The notes below the pieces were generated by a model, which was given only the letters and a program-made list of their open reading frames with translations, had not been told where the DNA came from and did no database searches. Below are positions 1 to 9,129 of a stretch of DNA of 64,000 nucleotides, one piece after another. The DNA comes from Micromonospora sp. WMMD1155. Lineage in GTDB: Bacteria; Actinomycetota; Actinomycetes; Mycobacteriales; Micromonosporaceae. The stretch's first letter is position 1. Each line of letters starts with the position of its first letter. Both the position numbers and the translations under genes were made by a program. The stretch lies in the NCBI RefSeq assembly GCF_029581275.1, contig NZ_CP120742.1, positions 7,192,501 through 7,256,500 on the forward strand, written 5' to 3'.

Positions 1-2
1 GG

Positions 3-980
3 CTGCCACGACTGTCTCCTCAGGACGCGCGGGTCTATGCGCTGGCCGCCGAGCGGTCCGCCGTCGGTCTCGAGGAGCTGTGCGTCGAGACCGGGATGAC
101 GACTGAGGAGGCCCAAAGTTCTGTCGAGCGGCTCTGCGCCCTGCAGTTGATGCGTCCGCTGTCCCCGACGTCCTCACACCTCACCGTCGTTCCTCCGGAC
201 ACCGCCCGATCGCAACTGCTCGATGCCGCAGCACAAGTGATCAATGCGGGTCAACGGGTTGTCGACCGGATCCGTTCCGACCTCGACACGCTCGCCTCGG
301 TCTACGAAGCGAGTGCGGCCAGCCGGGAGAGCCGGCAGGTAGTCGAGGTGCTCGCCGACGAGCAGGCGGTGAGTCGCATGTTGCTGTCGCAGGCCTCACG
401 TACCACCCGGGAGGTGATGATCGCCCAACCGGGCAGCGTCCAGCCGGAGAAGACGATCCGGGACCATCAGGCGATGGCAGACAAGCTCCTGGAGCGCGGC
501 GTCGCGGTGCGGGCCCTGTACCACCACACCGCCCGGTTCGAGGCGTCGACCGGTTACCACCTGACACAGTTGCAGCACGGCGGCTCCGAGGTCCGAACCT
601 GCAGCGAGGGCATGAGCGCCATGCTGGTATTCGACGACCAGGCGGCGTTGATCGGTCTTCGTGACAACCCGGCCGGCATGCTGTTGGTCCGGGAGCCGAG
701 CATGGTCGCCTTCGTCCGCCGGACGTTCGACCAGGCATGGAGCGACGCCACCGCCCTGCCGATCCGTTCCAATAGGGACGACGTGGCGCGGACTTCCGAC
801 GACATCAAGTCCACCATCCTGCGGCTTCTGGCCGAGGGCCTGGAGGACCGTGTCATCGCTCAGCGGTTGGGCATGTCGTTGCGTTCCTACCAGCGGCACA
901 TGTCGCAGATCATGACCAAGCTGGGGGCGCGTAACCGTCTGCACGCCGGCTATCTGATCGGACGTGACGGGCTGGTGTGA
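3..980 (+). CDS. LuxR/TrmB-like transcriptional regulator (5' end outside window)
   Basis: The reading frame is open to the window edge, and an ATG at 96 lies inside what looks like an N-terminal winged-helix segment (DARVYALAAERSAVGLEEL reads as HTH helices), so the gene is partial at its 5' end. The C-terminal ~60 residues form a LuxR-type HTH (LAEGLEDRVIAQRLGMS followed by a recognition helix). The middle resembles the PLD-like or unassigned sensor region of actinomycete TrmB/LuxR hybrids. Its last 31 bp overlap convergently with the mutase gene. Position at the edge of the biosynthetic cluster suggests a pathway-specific activator; this is inference. Confidence 0.8.
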   Translation: MPRLSPQDARVYALAAERSAVGLEELCVETGMTTEEAQSSVERLCALQLMRPLSPTSSHLTVVPPDTARSQLLDAAAQVINAGQRVVDRIRSDLDTLASVYEASAASRESRQVVEVLADEQAVSRMLLSQASRTTREVMIAQPGSVQPEKTIRDHQAMADKLLERGVAVRALYHHTARFEASTGYHLTQLQHGGSEVRTCSEGMSAMLVFDDQAALIGLRDNPAGMLLVREPSMVAFVRRTFDQAWSDATALPIRSNRDDVARTSDDIKSTILRLLAEGLEDRVIAQRLGMSLRSYQRHMSQIMTKLGARNRLHAGYLIGRDGLV

Positions 981-2431
981 GGCCCGGTCACCGAGGCTCG
1001 GCCGGGAGGCTCGAGCGTCAGCGCCGCTCGCATCTGCCCGATGGTGGCCCGTGCCCGCGCGGCTTCGATCAGGGCCGGCATGATGTTCCGCCCCGCTGCG
1101 GCGTCAGCATGCAGCCGGCCGAGTTCGGCGTCGGCCTTCGCCCGAGGAACCACACGCCGCATGGGCTCGGACGGCTCGTGCCTTTCGTTGCGGACCAGGA
1201 CGTCCTCGGTGACGGTCCGAATCGTGTTGGACACGCCCACGGTCGGACCGGGGGTGCGGAAGGCAAGATCTTCGATCTCGCTCTCCAGCCACCCGCTCCG
1301 TACACACGCCACCATCCCCCCGCGCTCCTCGATCCGCCGCAGCCAGTCCTCGACCTCATCGGTCAGTTCCGCCACGATCGACTCGATCACGTCCGAGCCG
1401 CCGAGTGGGTCGACGTGCCGGGCCAGGTCGGTTTCCTCGGCCAGGATCTGATGGGTGCGCATGGCGATGCGGGCGGCGAGTTCGCCCGGTGTCTGGTAAG
1501 CCTCGTCGAACCCACAGATGTGTAGCGACTGCACCCCGCCCAACACCGCGGCCACCGCCTGCAGCGTCGACCGTACGACGTTGTTCAGGGGCTCCTGGTG
1601 GGCCAGGGCGGAGCCGAAGGTGTTGACCTGGATGCGCATCTTCAGAGCGCGTTGCTCGGTGACACCCCAGCGGGTACGCAGGCGCTGGGCGTAGATCGAT
1701 CGGGCGACGCGGAACTTGGCAGCCTCGGCCAGCACCTCCATGTGTGTGCCGAAGATGAAGCTGAACGTGCGGGCGATCTCGTCCGGGTTCAGACCCCTGC
1801 TCAACAGCCCGGCCAGGAATTCCTCGGCGTCGGCGATACCGCAGGCGATCTCCAGACTGCGCGAGGCGCCGGCCTCCCGGGCATGGCCGCCGGAGATGGA
1901 TACCGGGTTGATCCCCGGCAGGTTGCGGATGCAGTACTCCATGACGTCCAGCGAGTAGCGCATGCTGGTGTCCAGATCGAAGATGTACGCCTTGCGGGCC
2001 AGGAACTCCTTGAGCATCTCGTTCTGGAGTGTGCCGCGTAGCGCCTTCGGCTCGACACCGGACTCCTCCGCTACCACCGCCCACATGGCGAGCAGCATCG
2101 GAGCGGTGGCGTTGATGGTCATCGAGACCGACACCTGATCCAGGGGGATGTCCGCGAAGACACCGGCCAAGTCGTCCACGGTGACGATGGAGACACCCGT
2201 GCGGCCCACCTCGCCGTCGGCGAGCGGATCGTCCGGGTCGAGGCCGAGTTGAGTGGGCAGGTCGAATGCCAGGGACAAGCCGGTCTCGCCCATTTCCCGC
2301 AGGTACTTGAAGCGGGTGTTGGTGCTCTCGGCGCTGCGCAGCCCCGCCAATTGCCGCATGGTCCACAACTTGGTGGTGTAACCAGTCGGGTGGATGCCGG
2401 CATCGAAGGGATAATCCCCCGGTTTTCCCAT
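950..2431 (-). CDS. Methylmalonyl-CoA mutase-family large subunit, catalytic barrel only
   Basis: This is an acyl-CoA mutase TIM-barrel domain of about 493 residues with no C-terminal B12-binding domain. It shows the family landmarks WTMRQ, the FDLPTQLGLD block, SVSMTINATAP, GTLQNEMLKEF and the active-site histidine in SISGGHAREAG (near residue 180). Methylmalonyl-CoA mutases have Tyr just before that His (GYH) and Tyr in RQYAGF; here these are Gly and Leu, so the substrate is probably not methylmalonyl-CoA. The start is placed at 2431 because GGAGGAG lies 4-5 bases upstream; a frame open to 2557 adds 42 unlikely residues. A B12-binding partner is not visible in the window. It is divergent from the acyl-AMP ligase and probably makes an unusual acyl precursor (inference). 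Confidence 0.85.
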   Translation of the reverse strand: MGKPGDYPFDAGIHPTGYTTKLWTMRQLAGLRSAESTNTRFKYLREMGETGLSLAFDLPTQLGLDPDDPLADGEVGRTGVSIVTVDDLAGVFADIPLDQVSVSMTINATAPMLLAMWAVVAEESGVEPKALRGTLQNEMLKEFLARKAYIFDLDTSMRYSLDVMEYCIRNLPGINPVSISGGHAREAGASRSLEIACGIADAEEFLAGLLSRGLNPDEIARTFSFIFGTHMEVLAEAAKFRVARSIYAQRLRTRWGVTEQRALKMRIQVNTFGSALAHQEPLNNVVRSTLQAVAAVLGGVQSLHICGFDEAYQTPGELAARIAMRTHQILAEETDLARHVDPLGGSDVIESIVAELTDEVEDWLRRIEERGGMVACVRSGWLESEIEDLAFRTPGPTVGVSNTIRTVTEDVLVRNERHEPSEPMRRVVPRAKADAELGRLHADAAAGRNIMPALIEAARARATIGQMRAALTLEPPGRASVTGPHTSPSRPIR

Positions 2432-2752
2432 GCTCTCCTCCAGCTGACTCGCGTCTTCACTTTCGCATGCATGACTTCGGGCGCGCAGGGCGATCGGGAC
2501 TCGCATTTCGTGTTGGCGCAAAGCCGAGGGTGAAAGAAAACCTGAAATGCCGCACAAATGGGTCTTTATGGACGTCGTAACGGTCGGGCTGGAGGAAGGT
2601 GGCCGGGTCCACGTCCATGGCCCACGTCGCGGTGATCTACCCTTGCGCCCTCCTGAGCCCCGGTGGCTAATATTCGAACGATCGCTTGGCGTCTATCACG
2701 GGAATACATTTCAAGGGATCGACGGTCGGTCGACAGAGGGGATTTCGCGTCT
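2432..2752. promoter_or_regulatory. Divergent intergenic region between mutase and acyl-AMP ligase genes
   Basis: This 321-bp stretch holds no convincing gene. It must contain the promoters for both divergent genes. It includes a locally AT-richer patch around 2665-2715, a reasonable place for the plus-strand promoter, and the mutase Shine-Dalgarno sequence GGAGGAG at its left edge. No clear operator palindrome was found by eye. Confidence 0.45.
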
Positions 2753-4486
2753 ATGGGTGTCGTCGTTGACAGCTCGAATGCGGTGGCGGCGCTGGGCACA
2801 CTCGTTGCCACTGTTCAGGCCAGGGCGCAGGAGCAGCCCGACGACTCGGCGTACGTTTTTCTGCGGGACGGCGAGGTGGAATGTGACCGGCTGACCTTCC
2901 GGCAGCTGCATGAGGCCGCGGCGCTCCTCGCCGCACGGCTGGCCACCGACATCCCGGTCGGCAGTCCGGTGGTGCTGCTTTACGAGGCCGGGCTCCAGTT
3001 CCACCGCGCCCTGCTCGGCTGCATGTACGCCGGTCTGCTGGCCGCACCGGTCAAGGTGCCGCACAGCCGGGTCGGTTGGGAACGGGTCCGCGCCGTGGCG
3101 TCCGACGCCGGTAGCGCCGTCGTGCTCACCACCGCCGACGTGCACGCTGGGCTCACCGAACGCTACGGTGCCGAGCCGGGCTTCGACGAACTGGTGTGGA
3201 TCGCCACCGACGGCCTGCCGCAGCCCGCCGGCACGCCGCAGTTGCCGGCGGTCGGGCCCGACGACATCGCGCTGCTGCAATACACGTCCGGCTCCACTGG
3301 CACGCCGAAGGGCGTCATGGTGAGCCACCGGAACTTCCGGGCGAACGCGGCGGAGATCGAGGAGGTCTGGCCGACGGACGGCGGTACGGTGGTCAGCTGG
3401 TTGCCGAGCTTCCACGATATGGGACTGCTCTTCAATTTCGTGATGCCGATCAGCAGTGGCATTCCGGCGGTGCTGATGGCGCCGGAGGCGTTCATCCGGC
3501 GCCCGGCTCGCTGGCTCGAAGCGATCGAGAAGTTCGGCGGAACCCATGCGGCAGCTCCCAACTTCGCCTACGAACTGTGCCTGCTGGACGCCGCCAAAGC
3601 CGAGGTCGACCTGAGCTCCTGGCGGGTCGCGGTCAACGGTGCGGAACCGGTGCGGTGGAGAACCGTCACCCGGTTCGCCGAGGCGTTCGCGTCGCGTGGG
3701 TTCGACCCAGGCACCATGTCACCCGCGTACGGCCTGGCCGAGAACACCTTGAAACTCACCGGCAGCAGACCGGGGGAAGCTCCGAAGGCGCTGCATCTGG
3801 CCGGTGCCGAGCTCGGTGTCGGACGGGTGACGCCCTGCCCGCCGTCGGATCCCGGCGTCGTACACCTCACGAGTTGCGGCTCCCCGCAGGGCTCCTCGGT
3901 GATCCTGATCGTCGATCCCGTCACCCGCCGCGAATGCCCACCCGCCACGGTGGGTGAGATCTGGGTGCAGAGCGATTGCGTGGCGCGCGGCTACTGGCGA
4001 CGCCCGGCCGAGTCCGTCGAGACGTTCCGGGCGCGACTGGCCGACGCGGAAAGAGGCGGCGAGTATCTGCGTACCGGCGATCTCGGCTTCTTGCAGGACG
4101 GTGAGTTGTACGTGACGGGCCGCTGGAAGGACGTGATCGTCCGGTCAGGCCGCAACTACTACGCCCAGGATCTCGAACTGGCCGCAGAGTCCGCCGATGC
4201 GGCGCTACGCCCGTCCTGTGCCGCGGCCTTCTCGGTGGACAGGCAGGAGTACGAGGAGCTCATCCTCGTCGTCGAGGTCGACGGGCGGCTGCTGCGCCGG
4301 ATTCCGGCAGCCGAACTGACCACGAGAATCGCGAGCCGGGTGCACGACGCCTGTGGCATCCAGCCCGACGAGGTGAGACTGGTTCGGCGGGGCAGGATCC
4401 CGAAGACGTCGAGTGGCAAGGTGCAACGCCGACGCTCTCGCGAGCTGTACCTCACCGGGGCTCTGCCGTCGCTGCCGGCGCCGTGA
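2753..4486 (+). CDS. Fatty-acyl-AMP ligase (FAAL-like adenylating enzyme)
   Basis: The protein (about 577 aa) belongs to the ANL superfamily: the phosphate loop YTSGSTGTPKGVMVSH lies near residue 178, followed by SWLPSFHDMGL, the FAAL-typical PISSGIPAVLMAPEAF block and GRWKDVIVRSGRNYYAQDLE, with a C-terminal lysine motif SSGKVQ. These blocks match FAALs, which activate a fatty or short acyl chain as acyl-AMP and load it on an acyl carrier protein rather than on CoA. The start at 2753 is preceded by AGAGGGG; the frame stays open to 2663. The free ACP gene at 16.2 kb is the obvious acceptor. The gene is convergent with the oxygenase gene. Confidence 0.9.
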   Translation: MGVVVDSSNAVAALGTLVATVQARAQEQPDDSAYVFLRDGEVECDRLTFRQLHEAAALLAARLATDIPVGSPVVLLYEAGLQFHRALLGCMYAGLLAAPVKVPHSRVGWERVRAVASDAGSAVVLTTADVHAGLTERYGAEPGFDELVWIATDGLPQPAGTPQLPAVGPDDIALLQYTSGSTGTPKGVMVSHRNFRANAAEIEEVWPTDGGTVVSWLPSFHDMGLLFNFVMPISSGIPAVLMAPEAFIRRPARWLEAIEKFGGTHAAAPNFAYELCLLDAAKAEVDLSSWRVAVNGAEPVRWRTVTRFAEAFASRGFDPGTMSPAYGLAENTLKLTGSRPGEAPKALHLAGAELGVGRVTPCPPSDPGVVHLTSCGSPQGSSVILIVDPVTRRECPPATVGEIWVQSDCVARGYWRRPAESVETFRARLADAERGGEYLRTGDLGFLQDGELYVTGRWKDVIVRSGRNYYAQDLELAAESADAALRPSCAAAFSVDRQEYEELILVVEVDGRLLRRIPAAELTTRIASRVHDACGIQPDEVRLVRRGRIPKTSSGKVQRRRSRELYLTGALPSLPAP

Positions 4487-4593
4487 ACGGCCCGGCCGAG
4501 GCGGTGCGCGAGCGGCCGCACCGACCACACCACGGGCCGGTCTCCGATGTGGTGGCGAACGCGCCGCCGTACCGGAGGCCGGCACGACGAGAG

Positions 4594-5430
4594 CTACTCC
4601 ACGCCCTCGCCCATCAGGACGGCCCGGCGCTCGCGCCACTCGTCGGCCTTCTTGGCGTCGCCAGCCTGCGCGTACATCTGTGTGATGAGGTGGTAGCCCT
4701 GTGCGTCGTCGGTGTCGAAGCGGAAGAAGAGCTTCAGCAGGTGCTCTTCGGCCTGCTCGGCGAAACCGCCGGCCAGCAGCTCCGACGCGATCGCCAACTC
4801 CCGCTTCAGCGCCATGGGCTCCAGCGGCGGCAGCGGTTTGACGTCGTCGGGCAGCAGATGGCCGGCAGCGAGGATTTTCGACAACTCCTCGGTCTCGTAA
4901 CAGTCGATGACGATGTGGATACGTTCAGGACCGGTGACGTTGCATACGCCGTGCCGGAAGACCGGGGCCAGCCGCCACAGGTCGCCGACCTGCATGTTGA
5001 TGGTGTGGCCGTCGATGGCCAGCACCGCCGACGGGTTCGTCACCAGGGGTACGTGCAGGCGGAAGTGGTCCACCTCGGAGAGTTCACCGTAGTCGCGGTG
5101 CTCCCATAGATAGGCGCCCGCCTCCAGCCGGGCGAGCCGGACCCACATGATGTCCAGGGGCAGGGACGCCAGCAGAGCCCTCGTGTTCGGCATGCCTTCC
5201 AAGATTTCGGTGGGCACCCCGTGTCCGTCGTGGATCGTGACATCTTCGGATTGTCCGCTCGGGTTGATCAGGGATAGCGTGTACCAGCCACCGGACTGAT
5301 AGTCACCGTAATTGGCCGCCCATCCGGTTCTGATTCCACGGACCTCGTCGGCAACGGCGACCAAGAGGTCGCGGTCCAGCGGCCCGAGGCGCGAGATCTG
5401 GTTCAGCAGTGCGGCGTGGTTACTACTCAT
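4594..5430 (-). CDS. Aspartyl/asparaginyl beta-hydroxylase-family Fe(II)/2-oxoglutarate oxygenase
   Basis: The protein (about 278 aa) has an AspH-type double-stranded beta-helix core: WEHRDYGELSEVDHFRLHVPL supplies the first metal-binding histidine (HRD) and a substrate or cosubstrate arginine, and FRHGVCNVTGPERIHIVID supplies the distal histidine and 2-oxoglutarate-binding arginine. The C-terminal ~80 residues are helical and acidic. The ATG at 5430 follows AGAGG with 7-base spacing; an upstream TTG is possible. It lies 26 bp downstream of the C-domain gene in the same operon. The likely role is hydroxylation of an amino acid building block or a carrier-bound residue; the substrate is unknown. 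Confidence 0.82.
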   Translation of the reverse strand: MSSNHAALLNQISRLGPLDRDLLVAVADEVRGIRTGWAANYGDYQSGGWYTLSLINPSGQSEDVTIHDGHGVPTEILEGMPNTRALLASLPLDIMWVRLARLEAGAYLWEHRDYGELSEVDHFRLHVPLVTNPSAVLAIDGHTINMQVGDLWRLAPVFRHGVCNVTGPERIHIVIDCYETEELSKILAAGHLLPDDVKPLPPLEPMALKRELAIASELLAGGFAEQAEEHLLKLFFRFDTDDAQGYHLITQMYAQAGDAKKADEWRERRAVLMGEGVE

Positions 5431-5456
5431 TTCTCTACCTCTTTGGCTTGAGGGCA

Positions 5457-7625
5457 TCAAACCGTGACAATTTTCGGAGGCGACCAGCTGCGCGGCATCG
5501 CGGCAAGAGTCGCCCGCCGGATTTCCCTGAGCTCGCGCACCTCCGGGGGATGATGGAATTCACAGTTGACGATGACATGTGGGCCTGGGCTCCTATCCCC
5601 CCATTCGTCGGTGACGACGGCATGCGCTGCGGAGACTGCGGGCGAACCGAGCGCCACCCTTTCGACGTGTTCCAGATGTAGGGCGCGGTGGGCGTACCGC
5701 ACCCGGCGTGCTACCAGACCGGTGACGCGCAGCTCGTCGGTGGAGACCTGACGGCCCAGGAACCCCGTACTCCGCCAGTCCGCATCCGGAACCGGCCGCC
5801 AGGTGATCTCACCGACCACGAACAGTGGGCACGGGCCACCGTCCGGCGCCTGCACCCGCCAGTGCCCGGTCGGCACGATCAGCCGATGCTCTCGCTCGGA
5901 TCCCCATCGCAGGTAGGCGGTGGCCCGACGATCCGGTCCGAGGTCGTAGGCGAGCAGGACCGCCCAGCCTGCGGCCATCAGGTCGTTGATCATGGCGTTG
6001 GCCCCGGACGCAGCGAACGGCAGCACGAGCACGGATCCTTCGGCCGGCACCGTCGTGAGACCGCCGCAGGTGTGCGGATCGCTCCACACCACTCCGGGCG
6101 CCCCGGTGCTGCTCCGCAACGTGCGGACGTGTCGGCCGAGAGCCGCCCGGGCATCTCGGTCACCATCGTTCGTCTCGACCTGCAGCCACCAGCTCACCGC
6201 AGGGCTGATCTCCCTGGCGGCCCGCAGCTGTGCGACCGCCCGATCGTGCTGCCGTGTGGCGGGTGCGAGCCCGTCGCAGGACAGGCTGAGAACACGGTCC
6301 GGCTCCGCCGTCGACCAGCCGCGGGACGGGACGGCTGGCGGCACCCCGGGCCGGCCGACGTGCCGACGGCCCGGAGCCGACCCGGCGCGGAAGGCCCGCA
6401 TGAACCGGTCCGCGCCCGCTGGCGAGAGGACGCCGTCGTTGTAGTCCAGTCGGCCGTAGAGGGCGTCACCCTCATCGCGGAACTGCAGCACGAGGTCGAA
6501 CGACCGTGACGAGTTCGGAGCGAAGAAGTCCCAGGTGAGATCGATGTCCGGTACGGCCGGCAGACTTACCGGCGGCCGGGTGTAGGACAATGACAGCCAG
6601 GTCAGCGCGCTGCCCACGGCGACCGGTCCGTCCACGGTCTTGAGGGCGCGGCCGAGCCAGGAGAACGGCACATGGCGGTAGCGGCGGACGTGCTCGGCGA
6701 GAGTGACGGCTCGGGCGACGGCCTGTCGAGGGCTCAGTCGCCGCGGCAGCCGTACGTGTACCGGCACCGTGTTCACTTGTAATCCGATGTCACCGCGGCT
6801 CGCCGGGCTGCTGGTGTCGGTGTGGACCGCGAGCACGAAATTCCGGTTGCCGTACTCGTGCAGCTGCCGTACGAGAATGGCCAGCAGGCAGGTGAAGCGG
6901 GTCGGCTTCGAGCCGGGCGCCAGGTCCCGCCACTGCTCGATGTCGGTCAGTGCGACGTCGTAGCGGCCGGTGCTACCCACTCGATGGCCAACAGCCGGTG
7001 CCGCGTCCGGCAGGAGCAGCTCCGGCAGGGACGATATCGCGGCACGACGCCAATAGCTGTTCAGGGTGCGATCGACCGGTGCGGGCTCGACGCCGCGGTG
7101 CACTTCCAGCACCGGTGGCGGCGCGGCCTCGCCCGCTCTTACCCGGCCGAGAGCCTCGTTGAAGTCACGTGCGAAGACGAACTTGGATCGGCCGTCGAAG
7201 GCGATGTGGTGTACGCCCACGACCAGGGTGAACCTCTGCCCGCCGTGGCGCAGGAGGGTGAACCGGATCGCCACCTCCTTCTCCAGGTCCCACGCCGCGG
7301 TGCTGCCGTGGGCCACGTACCAGCGCACCGCGGATTCGCGTTCGTCGCCGGGGGCACAGGGAAGATCGGCGACCGCGATCGGGGGCAGGTCGGCGGTCGG
7401 GGGTGCCCAGCTGGGCCGATCACCCCACACCACCACAGATCGCAGCGCCGGGTGCCGCGCGCATACCCGACGGCAGGCCTGCTCCACCTCGTCCGGCTCG
7501 ACCGGGCCCCGCATCGTGACCGCCAGGAAGCCGCCGTGCACGGTTTGGTGATGCACCTGCTGCTCCGCGAAGATCGCCTCCTGGGCGGGAGTGAGCGCGA
7601 GACCTGGTTCAGGCGTCGACGTCAC
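5457..7625 (-). CDS. NRPS condensation domain fused to a degenerate adenylation-domain relic
   Basis: Residues ~10-430 are a complete condensation domain with the catalytic HHIAFDG near residue 142. Residues ~430-722 align in order with the end of an adenylation domain (WRSTGFLGRQVSTDELRVTGL resembles the YRTGDL...GR block, then EHVERVALGSP resembles the GEIEAAL region and AAMPRSWSPPKIV the LPxYMVP region). The ATP-loop motif, the A4-A7 motifs, the catalytic lysine and a carrier domain are absent. It is therefore a C protein with a dead A relic, perhaps kept as a docking scaffold. The start is GTG; its first 17 bp overlap the adenylation gene. It probably joins the acyl-ACP to the first aminoacyl group (inference). 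Confidence 0.82.
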   Translation of the reverse strand: MTSTPEPGLALTPAQEAIFAEQQVHHQTVHGGFLAVTMRGPVEPDEVEQACRRVCARHPALRSVVVWGDRPSWAPPTADLPPIAVADLPCAPGDERESAVRWYVAHGSTAAWDLEKEVAIRFTLLRHGGQRFTLVVGVHHIAFDGRSKFVFARDFNEALGRVRAGEAAPPPVLEVHRGVEPAPVDRTLNSYWRRAAISSLPELLLPDAAPAVGHRVGSTGRYDVALTDIEQWRDLAPGSKPTRFTCLLAILVRQLHEYGNRNFVLAVHTDTSSPASRGDIGLQVNTVPVHVRLPRRLSPRQAVARAVTLAEHVRRYRHVPFSWLGRALKTVDGPVAVGSALTWLSLSYTRPPVSLPAVPDIDLTWDFFAPNSSRSFDLVLQFRDEGDALYGRLDYNDGVLSPAGADRFMRAFRAGSAPGRRHVGRPGVPPAVPSRGWSTAEPDRVLSLSCDGLAPATRQHDRAVAQLRAAREISPAVSWWLQVETNDGDRDARAALGRHVRTLRSSTGAPGVVWSDPHTCGGLTTVPAEGSVLVLPFAASGANAMINDLMAAGWAVLLAYDLGPDRRATAYLRWGSEREHRLIVPTGHWRVQAPDGGPCPLFVVGEITWRPVPDADWRSTGFLGRQVSTDELRVTGLVARRVRYAHRALHLEHVERVALGSPAVSAAHAVVTDEWGDRSPGPHVIVNCEFHHPPEVRELREIRRATLAAMPRSWSPPKIVTV

Positions 7626-9129
7626 TGCCGCCGCCGGATTCGACCAGTTCCGTCAGAGTCCTCCGGGCCACCTTGCCGTTGGTGTTCATGGGCAATTCGC
7701 TCAACCGCAGGAACCGGCGCGGATGCATGTAGTCGGGCAGTGTGTCAGTGAGGGCTGCGGCCAGGGCGCTACGGGTGACGGCGCCGGGTTTCTTCTCGGT
7801 GACGACCGCGACCAGGCCGAGCGTGCCGTGCGTCCGTACACCGAGCACGGCCACCTGCCGGATACCGGGCACCCGCAACAGCACGGCTTCCACCTCACCG
7901 GGTTCCACCCGGTAACCGCGTATCTTGAGCTGTTCGTCGACTCGTCCGGTGAAGTGCAGCAGGCCGTCCTCCAGCCGCACCGTGTCGCCGCTGCGGTAAC
8001 ACCGGCGGCGGCTGCCGTCCTCGTGCTGATACTCGCGGAACTTCGCCGAGGTCAGTTCGGGGTCGCCGCGATAGCCGTGCCCGACCATGGGCCCGGAGAT
8101 GACAAGCTCAGTCTCCTCCCCCTCGTTCAACGGCCGAACGATGTCGCCGTCAAGAGCGAGCAGGTCAGCCTCCCCCACCGCAGTGCCCAGGGGCGGATAC
8201 ACCGGCCAGCCGGCCGGCGGCCCATCGAGGCGGTATTCGGTGACGACATGCGTCTCGCTGGGCCCGTACTGATTGACCAGCACAATGCCGTGCACCGCGC
8301 AGAGTTCGCGGACCTCGTCGTTGAGCACCAGGCGCTCACCCGACGGCACGATCTCCCGCAGGCAGGCGGGTGGTCCGCCGACGGCGTCGGCCGCGATCGC
8401 CAACATCTGCAGCGAGGCGACCGTCATGAAAGCCCGGACCACCTCATGCTTCTCAATCAGCCTGAGCAGAGCGAACGAGTCCCGACGGGTCTGGTCGTCC
8501 ACCACGACGAGGGCCGCGCCGACCGTGAGGGTGGCCGCCATCTCCTGAAAGCACACGTCGAAGCCGACCGATGCCAACGCCAGCGTCCTCGGCGCGACGT
8601 CGTGCTTCCAGGTGTCGGCATGCCAGACCGCCAGGCCGTCGAGAGCGGCGGGCCCGAGGACGACGCACTTGGGCTGCCCGGTCGAGCCCGAGGTGGCGAC
8701 GACGTAGGAGTTGGCACCGTCGACATCGCGCGGGAGGTGGCCACCCTCCTGCAGGTCCTCAGTCGACAGATAACGGACATCCGCGACGGGCGCGGACTGC
8801 GGGACGTCGTCGGGTCGGACCAGCACGACCCTCGTCGCGGACTGCGTGAGCACGAGACGGCGCCGGTCCGGCGGACCCGACGGCGCGATCGCGTTCGCCC
8901 CGCATGCGGCCCGCCAGACGCCGAGGATGCTCGCGTACAACTCGAAGGAACGCGGCATCTCGACGGCGACGATGTCGCCGGCCCGGCATCCCACGTTCTG
9001 CAGTCCCGCGGCGACCCGAGCGGACATCTGCTCCAGGTCGCGGTAGGTGTGTACCTCGTCGCCGTCGATCACGGCGGGCTGTGCCGCGTGGTCACGGCAC
9101 GACTGCAGGATTTTCGACACCAGGCTCAT
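7609..9129 (-). CDS. Free-standing NRPS adenylation enzyme with a proline-like pocket
   Basis: This 506-aa stand-alone A domain has all core motifs: ATSGSTGQPKC, FDVCFQEM, NQYGPSETHVV, YRSGDTVRLEDGLLHFTGR, KIRGYRVEPGEVEA and NTNGKVARRTL with the catalytic lysine. By eye the specificity residues read D-V-Q-M-V-S-Q-V-V-(K), close to the D-V-Q-x-x-A-H-V-V-K pattern I recall for proline and related imino acids. The conserved Asp indicates an alpha-amino acid. It has no carrier domain, so the aminoacyl group must be handed to the free ACP or to the NRPS T domain. It shares an ATGA 4-bp overlap with the MFS gene, which indicates translational coupling. Confidence 0.88.
   Translation of the reverse strand: MSLVSKILQSCRDHAAQPAVIDGDEVHTYRDLEQMSARVAAGLQNVGCRAGDIVAVEMPRSFELYASILGVWRAACGANAIAPSGPPDRRRLVLTQSATRVVLVRPDDVPQSAPVADVRYLSTEDLQEGGHLPRDVDGANSYVVATSGSTGQPKCVVLGPAALDGLAVWHADTWKHDVAPRTLALASVGFDVCFQEMAATLTVGAALVVVDDQTRRDSFALLRLIEKHEVVRAFMTVASLQMLAIAADAVGGPPACLREIVPSGERLVLNDEVRELCAVHGIVLVNQYGPSETHVVTEYRLDGPPAGWPVYPPLGTAVGEADLLALDGDIVRPLNEGEETELVISGPMVGHGYRGDPELTSAKFREYQHEDGSRRRCYRSGDTVRLEDGLLHFTGRVDEQLKIRGYRVEPGEVEAVLLRVPGIRQVAVLGVRTHGTLGLVAVVTEKKPGAVTRSALAAALTDTLPDYMHPRRFLRLSELPMNTNGKVARRTLTELVESGGGSDVDA

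Noticed and set aside
2432..2557. Frame upstream of the mutase starts MCGISG, like a class II glutamine amidotransferase
   Set aside because: Only six residues match, no other amidotransferase block follows, and a strong ribosome-binding site supports the internal ATG at 2431.
4487..4593. Bidirectional terminator between FAAL and oxygenase genes
   Set aside because: CACCAC/GTGGTG arms exist, but the stem is short and interrupted, so it is not supported strongly enough to list.
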